This document shows positions 1 to 6,608 of a DNA stretch of 8,329 nucleotides, in pieces. A program made the translations under genes and the position numbers. The first letter of the stretch is position 1. Each line of letters opens with the position of its first letter. This DNA is from CAYOXD01 sp964407825 (GTDB lineage Bacteria > Desulfobacterota > Desulfobacteria > Desulfobacterales > JAFDDL01), in assembly GCA_964407825.1 (NCBI GenBank), contig CAYOXD010000120.1, positions 1 through 8,329 on the forward strand, read 5' to 3'. Under the pieces are notes generated by a model, which was not told where the DNA came from, ran no database searches, and saw nothing but the letters and a program-made list of their open reading frames with translations.

Positions 1-1419
1 GAAACATCGGGCGATGCCCTCCCGCCGCCACCGCTGGATGCCCTGGTGGAAAGGGCCATGGCCATGGACGCGTTCCAGGGCAAAAAGGGGGAGTGCCTCT
101 CCTTTTTCGCACCCGAAGGGGTCACTGCCGGCTGGGTGGAGCTAAGGGGCCTGGGGGCGCCGGAAAAGCTGGACCGGGAGGCCCTGCGCGTCATGGCCGG
201 AAACGCCGTCAAATCGGCCATGACAAAGAAGCGGTCGCATCTGCATCTGCTGGTGCCCGAGGGGGGCGGCGCCAAACTTCACTCCGAGGAGATGATCGAG
301 GCCCTTGGGGAGGGCGCCTGCCTGGCAAACCATGTGTTTGACAGGTACAAGGCCGAAAAGAGCAAGGTCCCCCTCGACCGGATCGTTCTTCTGGCGACAC
401 CTGAGATGGTAGAGAAGCACCAGGGGCTGACGGGCCGCATCGAGACCCTCTGCGAGGGAACCCGGATGGCCCGGGACTGGGTGTCCATGCCCGCCAATGA
501 CAAGGGCCCCCGGGCGCTGGCGGGGCAGATCACCGCCTCGGCCCGGAAGGCCGGGCTGACCGTGGAGGTGCTGAGCGAGAGGGAGCTCAAGGAGCAGAAG
601 TTCGGAGCCCTTCTTGCGGTATCCAGGGGCAGCGAGCGAAAGCCCTGCCTGGTGACCCTCCGGCACACGCCGGAGGGCGCGGAAAAGACCCTTCTTCTCG
701 TGGGAAAGGGCATCACCTTCGACAGCGGCGGGCTCAACATCAAACAGGCCGCCGGCATGGAACTCATGAAGATGGACATGGCGGGGGCCGCCGCAGTGGC
801 CGCGGCTCTGGTCACCGCTGCCAGGCTGGATGTCAAGGCCAGGGTCATCGGGGTTCTGCCCCTGGTGGAAAACATGCCCTCCGGAAGGGCCTGCCGGCCC
901 GGGGACATCATCCGGAGCCATTCGGGCAAGACCATCGAAATCGGGAACACGGACGCGGAGGGCCGGCTCATCCTGGCAGACGCCCTGTCCTGGGCCATCG
1001 ACCGGTACAAACCGGATATCACCATCGATCTGGCAACCCTCACGGGCGCCTGCATGGCGGCCCTGGGAGAGCGGATCGCCGGCATTTTCACCCGGGACGA
1101 GGAACTGGCCGATCTGCTGGCAAGGGCGGGCAAGATCACCCACGAGCGCTGCTGGCCCATGCCCATGCCCGAGGACTACCGGGATTTCATCAAGAGCGAC
1201 CTGGCCGACATCCGGAACATGGGCAGCACGAAATTCGGGGGCGCCATTTTGGCGGCGCTTTTTCTGTCCGAATTCGTGGATCATACCCGCTGGGCGCACC
1301 TGGATATCGCCGGAACGGCGTTTTGCAAGGCCGGGGGGGACTACTGCCCGCCCGGCGGCACCGGTTTCGGCGTCCGCCTGCTGATGAAGCTCTTGAAGTT
1401 ACTAGAACTATGGAAATAG
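1..1419 (+). CDS. pepA: Leucyl aminopeptidase (M17 family), 5'-truncated by window edge
   Basis: This is a cytosolic M17 metallo-aminopeptidase that removes N-terminal residues from peptides using two metal ions. The frame is open from base 1, and the first ATG (46) is probably not the start. Counting from that ATG, the active-site residues are K221, D226, K233, D244, D303, E305 and R307. All seven lie exactly 49 residues before their E. coli PepA equivalents (K270, D275, K282, D293, D352, E354, R356), so roughly 34 residues are missing before the window. The signature NTDAEGRL lies at 946-969, and the metal-site stretch VGKGITFDSGG lies at 700-732. All metal ligands and both catalytic residues are intact, so the enzyme should be active. 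The C-terminus falls within a few residues of the E. coli length. The family forms hexamers, and some members also bind DNA, which cannot be judged here. A probable terminator follows. Family assignment is very secure. Confidence 0.96.
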   Translation, partial: ETSGDALPPPPLDALVERAMAMDAFQGKKGECLSFFAPEGVTAGWVELRGLGAPEKLDREALRVMAGNAVKSAMTKKRSHLHLLVPEGGGAKLHSEEMIEALGEGACLANHVFDRYKAEKSKVPLDRIVLLATPEMVEKHQGLTGRIETLCEGTRMARDWVSMPANDKGPRALAGQITASARKAGLTVEVLSERELKEQKFGALLAVSRGSERKPCLVTLRHTPEGAEKTLLLVGKGITFDSGGLNIKQAAGMELMKMDMAGAAAVAAALVTAARLDVKARVIGVLPLVENMPSGRACRPGDIIRSHSGKTIEIGNTDAEGRLILADALSWAIDRYKPDITIDLATLTGACMAALGERIAGIFTRDEELADLLARAGKITHERCWPMPMPEDYRDFIKSDLADIRNMGSTKFGGAILAALFLSEFVDHTRWAHLDIAGTAFCKAGGDYCPPGGTGFGVRLLMKLLKLLELWK

Positions 1420-1434
1420 GGCCGTTCCGTGTAA

Positions 1435-1513
1435 TTTCGTTGTCGTAATCGCAGCCTCCGAGGGGAGCGGCTGCTTTTGTCCTCCGACTACGATTACGAC
1501 AACGACAACGAAA
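1435..1513. repeat. Nested inverted repeat with GATTACGACAAC-type triplet-phased arms
   Basis: The left arm TCGTTGTCGTAATCG (1437-1451) is the exact reverse complement of 1491-1505, a 15-base perfect match. A second register also pairs 1435-1444 with 1504-1513, because the right arm repeats GACAAC. The terminator-like hairpin sits inside, between the arms. The right arm continues as a six-base-phased run (CGA CTA CGA TTA CGA CAA CGA CAA CGA) that decays into AAGGACAAGGAC by about 1530. I recall similar triplet-phased sequences between genes in Desulfobacterales, but this is memory and not a search. It could be a dispersed repeat family or simply a long terminator stem. Confidence 0.6.
1451..1480 (+). 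terminator. Probable rho-independent terminator of pepA
   Basis: GCAGCC (1451-1456) pairs with GGCTGC (1469-1474). TCC (1457-1459) can pair with GGA (1464-1466) across a GAGG loop, leaving a two-base GC bulge on the 3' side. The 3' arm runs directly into CTTTTG, a short T tract. The element begins 32 bases after the pepA stop. The T tract is short, so termination strength is uncertain. Confidence 0.6.
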
Positions 1514-1529
1514 AGGGCAAGGACAAGGA

Positions 1530-1546
1530 CGGCGAGTAAACCGCCG
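1530..1546 (-). terminator. Weak possible terminator hairpin for the aminotransferase gene
   Basis: CGGCG (1530-1534) pairs with CGCCG (1542-1546) around a seven-base loop. It lies 23 bases past the stop of the minus-strand aminotransferase gene. On the minus strand it is followed by a moderately T-rich stretch (TCCTTGTCCTTG) rather than a clean T run. It is the best hairpin in the right position, but it is weak. Confidence 0.3.
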
Positions 1547-1568
1547 CTCATCTGCACTTGTCGAGATT

Positions 1569-2711
1569 CTATGGAGACTCCTCCCGGGACAGGACGCTGA
1601 CGACCTCATCCAGTTGGGCCGGGGAATTGTAGATGTGGGGCGAAAAACGCAAGCGGCCCAGCCGCTCTGCCAGCACGATCCGATGGCGTCGAAGCCGTTC
1701 GATCAGGTCGGGGGCGGCGGCGCCCGGTTTGTCGGCCACCACGATCCCGGTGGGCCAGTCCGGGTGATGGTCCGAGAGGACCCTGAAACCGATGCCCGAG
1801 AGGCCCCGGGCCAGGTGCCCGCTCAGGTGGAAGATCCGGTCCCGCACCGCCTCGAATCCGATCCCGGCCAGGAATGTCAGGGATGCGGCGAAGTAAACCC
1901 AGTCGTTCCAGTTGCCCGTGGAAAAGGTGAATCGGTCGGCGGAGGGCTTCAGTTCCTCCTTGTAGGGAAGGTAGGCCAGATCGTCCACCACGGATTCGGT
2001 TCCAACGAAAACCGGGGAGAGGGTGTCGAGTTTTTCCCGGGCGATATACAGGACCCCCACGCCCAGCGGCCCCATGAGCCATTTCCAGGCGGGAAAGGCC
2101 ATGAAGGAGATCCCCATCGCCCGGACATCCAGGGGCTGCATGCCCACCCCCTGGGCACCGTCCACGATGAGATCGATCCCCCGTTCCCGGCAGAGGGCGC
2201 CGATGGCCGAAAGCGGCAGGGGCATGCCCGTGCACCAATGCACCGCGGAGAGGGCCATGGCCCGGGTGCGGGGGGTCAGCCGCTGAGAGAGGGCTTCGAA
2301 GAAGGCTTCGGGGGTTGCCGCCATGGGGGCGAAGACCAGCCGGACGCCCCTGCCCGCCAGGTGCCGCCAGGGGTAGATATTGCTGGGATACTCGTTTTCC
2401 AGGAGGATCAGCTCATCCCCGGCCGTCAGGGGAAGACCGTGGGAGATGAAATTCATGCCTTCCGCCGTGTTGTGTATCAGCGCCAGCTCGTCCGGCAGGC
2501 AGTTGAGAAGCGAGGCCAGCATGGATTTGATTTCCATGCGAACCCCGGGATAGGAAGCCCTGTCGGTCAATATCCCCCTCCGGGCATAGCCCTCCAGAAA
2601 TCGGGATACGGCCGAAAGGACATGGCTTCCGGCTGGCGTGGTGCCACAGTTGTTAAGCCAGATCATCTCCCGGTTGACCGGGAACCTCTCGTATATTTCC
2701 TGCCAGTTCAT
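1569..2711 (-). CDS. Class V aminotransferase-fold PLP-dependent enzyme (cysteine desulfurase / isopenicillin N epimerase-like)
   Basis: This is a 380-residue fold-type I PLP enzyme of the class V aminotransferase family. Visible features in order: the N-terminal stretch IWLNNCGTTPAG (17-28), which opens the fold; HNTAEGMN (80-87), the phosphate-cup and substrate-loop region; SAVHWCTG (155-162), whose H158 sits where the residue stacking on the PLP ring is found; VDGAQ (183-187), with D184 contacting the pyridine nitrogen; AWKWLMGP (208-215), with K210 as the Schiff-base lysine; and RFSPHIYNS (355-363), the typical C-terminal substrate-binding motif. The residue before the lysine is Trp, where His (or Tyr in some subgroups) is usual. 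The substrate cannot be named; class V members include desulfurases, epimerases, kynureninase-like and serine-glyoxylate enzymes. The ATG at 2711 is chosen because the protein then begins at a normal N-terminus. The ribosome-binding site and promoter are lost in the assembly gap, which begins two bases upstream. Confidence 0.9.
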   Translation of the reverse strand: MNWQEIYERFPVNREMIWLNNCGTTPAGSHVLSAVSRFLEGYARRGILTDRASYPGVRMEIKSMLASLLNCLPDELALIHNTAEGMNFISHGLPLTAGDELILLENEYPSNIYPWRHLAGRGVRLVFAPMAATPEAFFEALSQRLTPRTRAMALSAVHWCTGMPLPLSAIGALCRERGIDLIVDGAQGVGMQPLDVRAMGISFMAFPAWKWLMGPLGVGVLYIAREKLDTLSPVFVGTESVVDDLAYLPYKEELKPSADRFTFSTGNWNDWVYFAASLTFLAGIGFEAVRDRIFHLSGHLARGLSGIGFRVLSDHHPDWPTGIVVADKPGAAAPDLIERLRRHRIVLAERLGRLRFSPHIYNSPAQLDEVVSVLSREESP

Positions 2712-2713
2712 GG

Positions 2714-2813
2714 NNNNNNNNNNNNNNNNNNNNNNNNNNNNNNNNNNNNNNNNNNNNNNNNNNNNNNNNNNNNNNNNNNNNNNNNNNNNNNNNNNNNNNN
2801 NNNNNNNNNNNNN
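2714..2813. other. Assembly gap (100 N)
   Basis: A run of exactly 100 N is the conventional placeholder for a scaffold gap of unknown true length. It lies between the divergently transcribed aminotransferase and permease genes, so it hides the aminotransferase start region and most or all of both promoters. The reading frame that appears to run through it on the minus strand is an artefact of treating N as coding. A small gene could be hidden here. Confidence 0.98.
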
Positions 2814-2851
2814 AACATCATAGCACTTTCTCTTGTGGCGGGAAAACCACG

Positions 2852-4120
2852 GTGCTAAGACAGATGCCCATGTCAAGGCTTTCCACCATGCCTGAGGGGA
2901 ACCGCCGGGTTTTCATCACTTTGTTTCTGGCCATACTGACCAGTGTGACCGGAGTGGGCATCGTCGTTCCGCTGCTCCCGGTCTATGCCCGCCATCTCGG
3001 GGCCAGCGGGCTTTACGTGGGGCTGATTTTCGGGGCTTTTTCCCTGTCGCGTTCGGTGTTCCTGCCCTATTTCGGACGCGTTTCCGATCGAAGGGGGCGA
3101 AAGCCCTTCATCATTATCGGCCTTCTGGGTTATGTGGTGGTCTCGGTGGCCTTTATGGGGTTCAGGTCCGTGGAGGCCCTGATTGTCGTCCGGTTTCTCC
3201 AGGGCATCGCTTCGGCCATGATCATGCCGGTGACCCAGGCCTACGTGGGGGACATCACGCCCGACGGCGGCGAGGGGTTCGTCATGGGTCTTTTCAACAT
3301 GTCCGTGTTCCTCGGGCTCAGCATCGGTCCGCTTCTGGGCGGTTTCATCAGTGAAAGCTACAGCCTGCATGCGGCTTTTGCCGCCATGGGGGCGCTGGCC
3401 CTGGTGGGCTCCCTGACGGCCATGATGTGGCTGCCGCCCCTCGGGGCCGAGCGGGTGCGGCTGCACAAGAGGGCGCCCATCGGCTGGAAGTACCTGATAA
3501 CGGATAGGGATATCCCGCCCCTCTTTGCATTCCGCTTCGCCTATACAACCTGCATCGGCATTCTTTGGGGGTTTCTGCCCATTTACGCGGATGGCCGTTT
3601 TTCCCTGCCGGCCGGAGACATCGGGATCCTGCTCATGCTGGGCGTGTTCGCAAGCGGTGTGATTCATGTCCCCATGGGGGTCCTGGCCGATCGATTCAAT
3701 AAAAACGCGCTGGTGGTCATGGGCGGAATGTTGATCACGACGGCGGTCTTCTCCTTTTACATGGCACGGGGGTTCTGGGATCTGTTCGCCGCCTGCCTCG
3801 TATTCGGTCTGGGGGGCGGCGTGGCCATGCCCGCTCTGATGGCCCTCGCCGTCATTTCTGGAAACCGCGCCCGCGCCATGGGATCGGTCATGGCCCTTCT
3901 GACCATGGCCCACAGCCTGGGAATGCTGGTGGGTGCCATGCTGGCCGGGCTCATCATGGATGTCTCGAGCCTTCGGCGAGTCTTTATCTGGGGGGCCGCC
4001 ATCATGGTACTGGGGGTGATGGCTTTCTGCGTCGGGCGGCTGCGGCCAAGACGCCGATGCCCCAGGGGCAAGAGGGGCGGATCAGGGGTGAGCGGGTTTC
4101 GGTATCCGTTTCAGGGCTGA
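2852..4120 (+). CDS. MFS permease, DHA1-like drug:H+ antiporter family
   Basis: This is an inner-membrane major facilitator superfamily transporter of 422 residues from the outermost start, with a pattern of about 12 hydrophobic segments. Motif A, GRVSDRRGRK (75-84), lies in the loop after TM2. A motif B-like stretch, RFLQGIASA (114-122), carries the conserved Arg. GLSIGPLLGG (155-164) matches antiporter motif C, which marks drug:proton antiporters of the TetA/MdtG kind. A degenerate second motif A, MGVLADRFNKN (275-285), starts the second half-repeat. The C-terminal tail (about 397-422) is short and very basic. The start is uncertain: GTG 2852, ATG 2864, ATG 2870 and ATG 2888 share the frame. 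I give the outermost; ATG 2888 is perhaps better, with AAGG nine bases upstream and only eight residues before TM1. The substrate is unknown. The gene converges on gspB with a 10-base overlap of stop regions. Confidence 0.92.
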   Translation: MLRQMPMSRLSTMPEGNRRVFITLFLAILTSVTGVGIVVPLLPVYARHLGASGLYVGLIFGAFSLSRSVFLPYFGRVSDRRGRKPFIIIGLLGYVVVSVAFMGFRSVEALIVVRFLQGIASAMIMPVTQAYVGDITPDGGEGFVMGLFNMSVFLGLSIGPLLGGFISESYSLHAAFAAMGALALVGSLTAMMWLPPLGAERVRLHKRAPIGWKYLITDRDIPPLFAFRFAYTTCIGILWGFLPIYADGRFSLPAGDIGILLMLGVFASGVIHVPMGVLADRFNKNALVVMGGMLITTAVFSFYMARGFWDLFAACLVFGLGGGVAMPALMALAVISGNRARAMGSVMALLTMAHSLGMLVGAMLAGLIMDVSSLRRVFIWGAAIMVLGVMAFCVGRLRPRRRCPRGKRGGSGVSGFRYPFQG

Positions 4121-4776
4121 CGGTTATATCCCAGGCGCCACAGGGCACCGTCCTTTTGCAGCACCACCTGCGTCTCCCCGATGCGCACCACCGTCATTCC
4201 GTCGATGCTCCCCCCTTCCCGGACGATCCGGTTGTTGATGACCGTGAACCGGCGTGCCGGCTCCGGTGCCCAGACCAGTGCCTGAAGGGTCAATCCGGCA
4301 TCAGCGGGCAGGGGGGTCAGGGCGTCCGGGGCTTTGGTCTTCTCTGCTGGCGGCATGCTGGGTGATTTCCCGGGGCGGGCAGGGGGCGCGGCCTGGGGGC
4401 GAACGGCAGGCGTTGCCAGCGGTGCTTTACGCCTGGCGGCCCTGGCCGGATTCATTTTAGGAGGCCTCCTGATTGCTTTTCGAGCCTTTGGCGGAAGCTT
4501 GGCCTGGGGGACAGGCGTTTGCTTCGGGGCTATCAGGGGGGCCTGGACGGCCGGTGGGCTCAGGCGGTCGGTTCGTCTCCAGATACCCTCGAATAGAAGG
4601 GCCGCCGCCACCATGAGCGCCACTGTCAGCGCCCACCCCCAGGGCCGCAGCCGTCGCCGTGAGGGCTGGAACAACCGGTGCAGGCTTTGGCGTGGCGCGG
4701 TGGCGCCGGCCGCGGAGACAAGGGGGGTGTCTTGACGCCTCTCCACTTTTTTCAACGCGCTCAGTATGGAACTCAT
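4111..4776 (-). CDS. gspB: General secretion pathway protein B (type II secretion GspB)
   Basis: GspB is the partner of GspA; in Aeromonas the ExeA-ExeB complex helps the type II secretin assemble through the peptidoglycan layer. This protein has 221 residues. It starts with a short cytoplasmic helix, MSSILSALKKVE, typical of GspB. A single hydrophobic segment follows at about 46-65. Next is a long Pro/Ala/Lys/Arg-rich linker (about 73-158), suited to spanning the periplasm or cell wall. A compact C-terminal T2SSB domain lies at about 160-217 and includes LQALVWAPEPARRFTVIN (164-181), VREGGSIDGM (185-194) and VVLQKDGALWRLGY (204-217). Its ATG overlaps the gspA stop in an ATGA (4773-4776), so translation is probably coupled and the two proteins made together. 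The 3' end overlaps the convergent permease gene by 10 bases. No other gsp gene is visible nearby. Confidence 0.9.
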   Translation of the reverse strand: MSSILSALKKVERRQDTPLVSAAGATAPRQSLHRLFQPSRRRLRPWGWALTVALMVAAALLFEGIWRRTDRLSPPAVQAPLIAPKQTPVPQAKLPPKARKAIRRPPKMNPARAARRKAPLATPAVRPQAAPPARPGKSPSMPPAEKTKAPDALTPLPADAGLTLQALVWAPEPARRFTVINNRIVREGGSIDGMTVVRIGETQVVLQKDGALWRLGYNRQP

Positions 4777-6392
4777 CCCTTGCCTCCCCTGCGAAGGTGC
4801 GGGATGTGAAAGATCCCCCGTTCGTTATAGAGAAGGATTTTGGTCAGGGGCCCCACCAACCCGTCTTGCTTGAGACCGTACTTGCCCTGGATTTTTTTAA
4901 CCGCGGCCTGAACCGTTTCATCGTAGGCAGGGCCGGTACCGATTCCCTGGAATCCGATATTCCTCAGAAGCTGCTTCAGCACGCGCACCGATTTCTCCGA
5001 TGCACCGATGGGCAGCGTCCCTGTGCAGCCGAGGAAGTTGATCCAGGGGATATAGCCCACGCCGGACCACCGCTCTGCCACCTTCTGGCTGGTTACCACC
5101 GCCGTTTGCCCTGTCTTGGCCCCCAGAAAGATCATATCGTCGCCCCTGATTCCTTCCAGAACCAGGTATTGGATCGCGTTCGCCTTTTGGACAAAACACC
5201 CTAATATGACAGGCAAATTAAGCTTTTTGATGAGTTTGAAATCCCCCGCCACCCGGTAGAGTTCGAATCCGTTGCGCTTGGCGGCGGACCGGAAATAGTC
5301 CCCATCGTCCCGAATGGCGCCACCGTCGTCGCTGGTTTCGACCTGCCGTCCCCAGAGGGAAAGGACGCGGTCCAGGGCGGCCTCCCGCCCGACATAGGGA
5401 AGGCGAGGGGGCGACGGCCTGGTTGCCGATACGCGAGACGGTTGGACGGGAGACGACGGGGCCGGATGGTCGAAGCGAACGTCTCTTGCGCGCCATGCGA
5501 CAAGCCCCGCCAGGAGTGTGCACAGCAGGGCGATGAGTGTTACCGGTGCCCTGAGGCCCCCTGGCCTGTGGCGGACGGTCTTGCCGGTTCCGGCCAATTC
5601 CCGGATCGCCTTTCCAACGATGGGGCCCGTTATCCGGTTCTGGTCCAGCACATAGGCCACCAGCAGCGCCCGGTCGCAGACAATGTGAATGAGGCGGGGA
5701 ATGCCCTCGGCGTAGCGGAAGATTTTGCGATAGGCGCGGCGGGTGAAATCCACCTGGACGCCCTGACCGGCGATGTGGAGCCGATGCTGGATATAGCGAA
5801 CCGTGTCCCTGAAGGACAGCGGCTGGAGGGCGGCGCAGAGGGTAATGCGCTGGCCCAACTGGCGCAGCTCGTAAGAGCTCAGCATCTCGGCCAGTTCGGG
5901 TTGCCCCACCAGAACGATCTGGAGCAGTTTCTCCGTATGGGTTTCCAGGTTGGACAGCAGGCGGATCTGTTCCAGCACCTCCTTTTCCAGGCGCTGCGCC
6001 TCGTCGATCACCAGGAGGACCTTTTGTCCCCTGGCTTTTTTTTCGAGGAGAAAGCCGTTCAGGGAATCGGCGAGCTGTTTGGGCGTGGCGCCGCTCTCAC
6101 AGGGGATGGCCCACTCGTCATGCAGGGCCTCCAGAAGCTCGATGGCGTTCAGGGTCGGATTGAAGAGGTAGGCGACCTCGATGCGCTCATCGAGCCCCTC
6201 GATAAAGGCCCGGCACAGGGTGGTCTTGCCGGTTCCCACCTCACCGGTGATCTGAACGAAGCCGTCCCCCTGGGAGACGGCGTAGTTTAAATGCGCCAGC
6301 GCCTCCTCGTGACTATGGCTCAAAAACAGGTAAGCAGGGTTGGGAACCAGCTGAAAGGGCTTTTCCCTGAAACCGAAATGGGTTTTATACAT
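4773..6392 (-). CDS. gspA: General secretion pathway protein A (GspA/ExeA AAA+ ATPase with peptidoglycan-binding domain)
   Basis: This 539-residue bitopic protein is thought to couple ATP hydrolysis in the cytoplasm to remodelling or binding of peptidoglycan for type II secretin assembly. The N-terminus MYKTHFGFREKPF is typical of ExeA-type ATPases. Walker A GEVGTGKTT is at 50-58 (K56) and Walker B VLLVIDEAQ at 125-133 (D130, E131). LLSNLET (146-152) and LVGQPEL (161-167) follow, and a sensor-2 region with EGIPRLI is at about 229-235. One membrane segment lies at about 282-300. The periplasmic half holds a C39-peptidase-like region (about 335-455) with no evident catalytic Cys, as is usual in GspA, and a PG_binding_1 domain (about 465-522). 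ATG 6392 is chosen for the family N-terminus and an AGGA five bases upstream; the frame stays open upstream, but that part does not resemble the family. gspB follows with an ATGA overlap. A good sigma-70 promoter lies about 90 bases upstream. Confidence 0.94.
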   Translation of the reverse strand: MYKTHFGFREKPFQLVPNPAYLFLSHSHEEALAHLNYAVSQGDGFVQITGEVGTGKTTLCRAFIEGLDERIEVAYLFNPTLNAIELLEALHDEWAIPCESGATPKQLADSLNGFLLEKKARGQKVLLVIDEAQRLEKEVLEQIRLLSNLETHTEKLLQIVLVGQPELAEMLSSYELRQLGQRITLCAALQPLSFRDTVRYIQHRLHIAGQGVQVDFTRRAYRKIFRYAEGIPRLIHIVCDRALLVAYVLDQNRITGPIVGKAIRELAGTGKTVRHRPGGLRAPVTLIALLCTLLAGLVAWRARDVRFDHPAPSSPVQPSRVSATRPSPPRLPYVGREAALDRVLSLWGRQVETSDDGGAIRDDGDYFRSAAKRNGFELYRVAGDFKLIKKLNLPVILGCFVQKANAIQYLVLEGIRGDDMIFLGAKTGQTAVVTSQKVAERWSGVGYIPWINFLGCTGTLPIGASEKSVRVLKQLLRNIGFQGIGTGPAYDETVQAAVKKIQGKYGLKQDGLVGPLTKILLYNERGIFHIPHLRRGGKG

Positions 6393-6482
6393 ACCGATCC
6401 TGTGGTGCAAGACACAGCCGATGGCGAGGGCCGCGGCCATCACCGAATCCGGAAAAAAGAAACCCACGAACCGGGTCGGCCA

Positions 6483-6511
6483 AGCATAAGAAAAGGGGCG
6501 GGGGGTGTCAA
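6483..6511 (-). promoter_or_regulatory. Candidate sigma-70 promoter for gspA-gspB
   Basis: On the minus strand, TTGACA (6511-6506) is a perfect -35 box. It is followed after 17 bases by TATGCT (6488-6483), a 4/6 match to the -10 box. Transcription would begin near 6476, giving a leader of about 84 bases before the gspA ATG. An inverted repeat lies immediately upstream of the -35 box (6514-6539). This is read by eye only. Confidence 0.6.
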
Positions 6512-6513
6512 GT

Positions 6514-6539
6514 CCGGGGGGTTTTTCCCCTTCACCCGG
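6514..6539. repeat. Imperfect inverted repeat abutting the gspA -35 box
   Basis: The outer arms CCGGG (6514-6518) and CCCGG (6535-6539) enclose a smaller hairpin, GGGG (6518-6521) with CCCC (6527-6530) around TTTTT; the two pairings share one G. It begins three bases upstream of the gspA -35 hexamer, a position where an operator could act. On the plus strand it could instead act as structure between the two divergent promoters. Homopolymer-rich arms make chance pairing more likely. Confidence 0.35.
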
Positions 6540-6580
6540 ATGGGGCGGTTGCCGATAACGTGCTAAAGGTCGTTAAACAC

Positions 6581-6608
6581 TTGACCTCTGCCATCAATAG
6601 GCTACTAT
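6581..6608 (+). promoter_or_regulatory. Candidate sigma-70 promoter for the PHP gene
   Basis: TTGACC (6581-6586, 5/6) is followed after 16 bases by TACTAT (6603-6608, 4/6) in a locally AT-rich segment. The predicted start near 6615 gives a leader of about 80 bases before the ATG at 6695. The heptamer ATCAATA occurs in the spacer (6593-6599) and again overlapping the end of the -10 box (6607-6613). Confidence 0.5.

Noticed and set aside
142..1299. Long minus-strand open frame opposite pepA
   Set aside because: It is antisense to a complete M17 enzyme with all active-site residues. Its Pro/Gly/His-rich translation resembles no family, and long antisense frames are common in GC-rich DNA.
1486..1536. 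CRISPR-like or tandem-repeat array
   Set aside because: The units are only six bases long, degenerate and without spacers; it is a low-complexity repeat, not a CRISPR.
1477..1539. Possible short Asp-rich peptide (DYDYDNDNEKGKDKDGE) starting at TTG 1477
   Set aside because: There is no ATG or GTG start and no ribosome-binding site, and the codon pattern is explained by the phased DNA repeat and the terminator stem.
2712..2876. Extension of the aminotransferase frame through the N gap to an upstream start
   Set aside because: The reading crosses unknown bases, and the residues beyond the gap do not resemble the family; the protein begins normally at 2711.
2873..3913. Long minus-strand open frame opposite the MFS permease
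   Set aside because: The translation is rich in His, Gln and Gly and has no recognisable fold; it is the reverse shadow of a membrane protein gene.
5442..6290. Plus-strand open frame opposite gspA
   Set aside because: The opposite strand carries clear Walker A and B motifs and a full GspA; this frame has no family features.
6393..6467. Upstream GTG start for gspA at 6467
   Set aside because: It would add 25 residues unlike ExeA-type N-termini and would start only about nine bases after the predicted transcription start; ATG 6392 has a ribosome-binding site and the family N-terminus.
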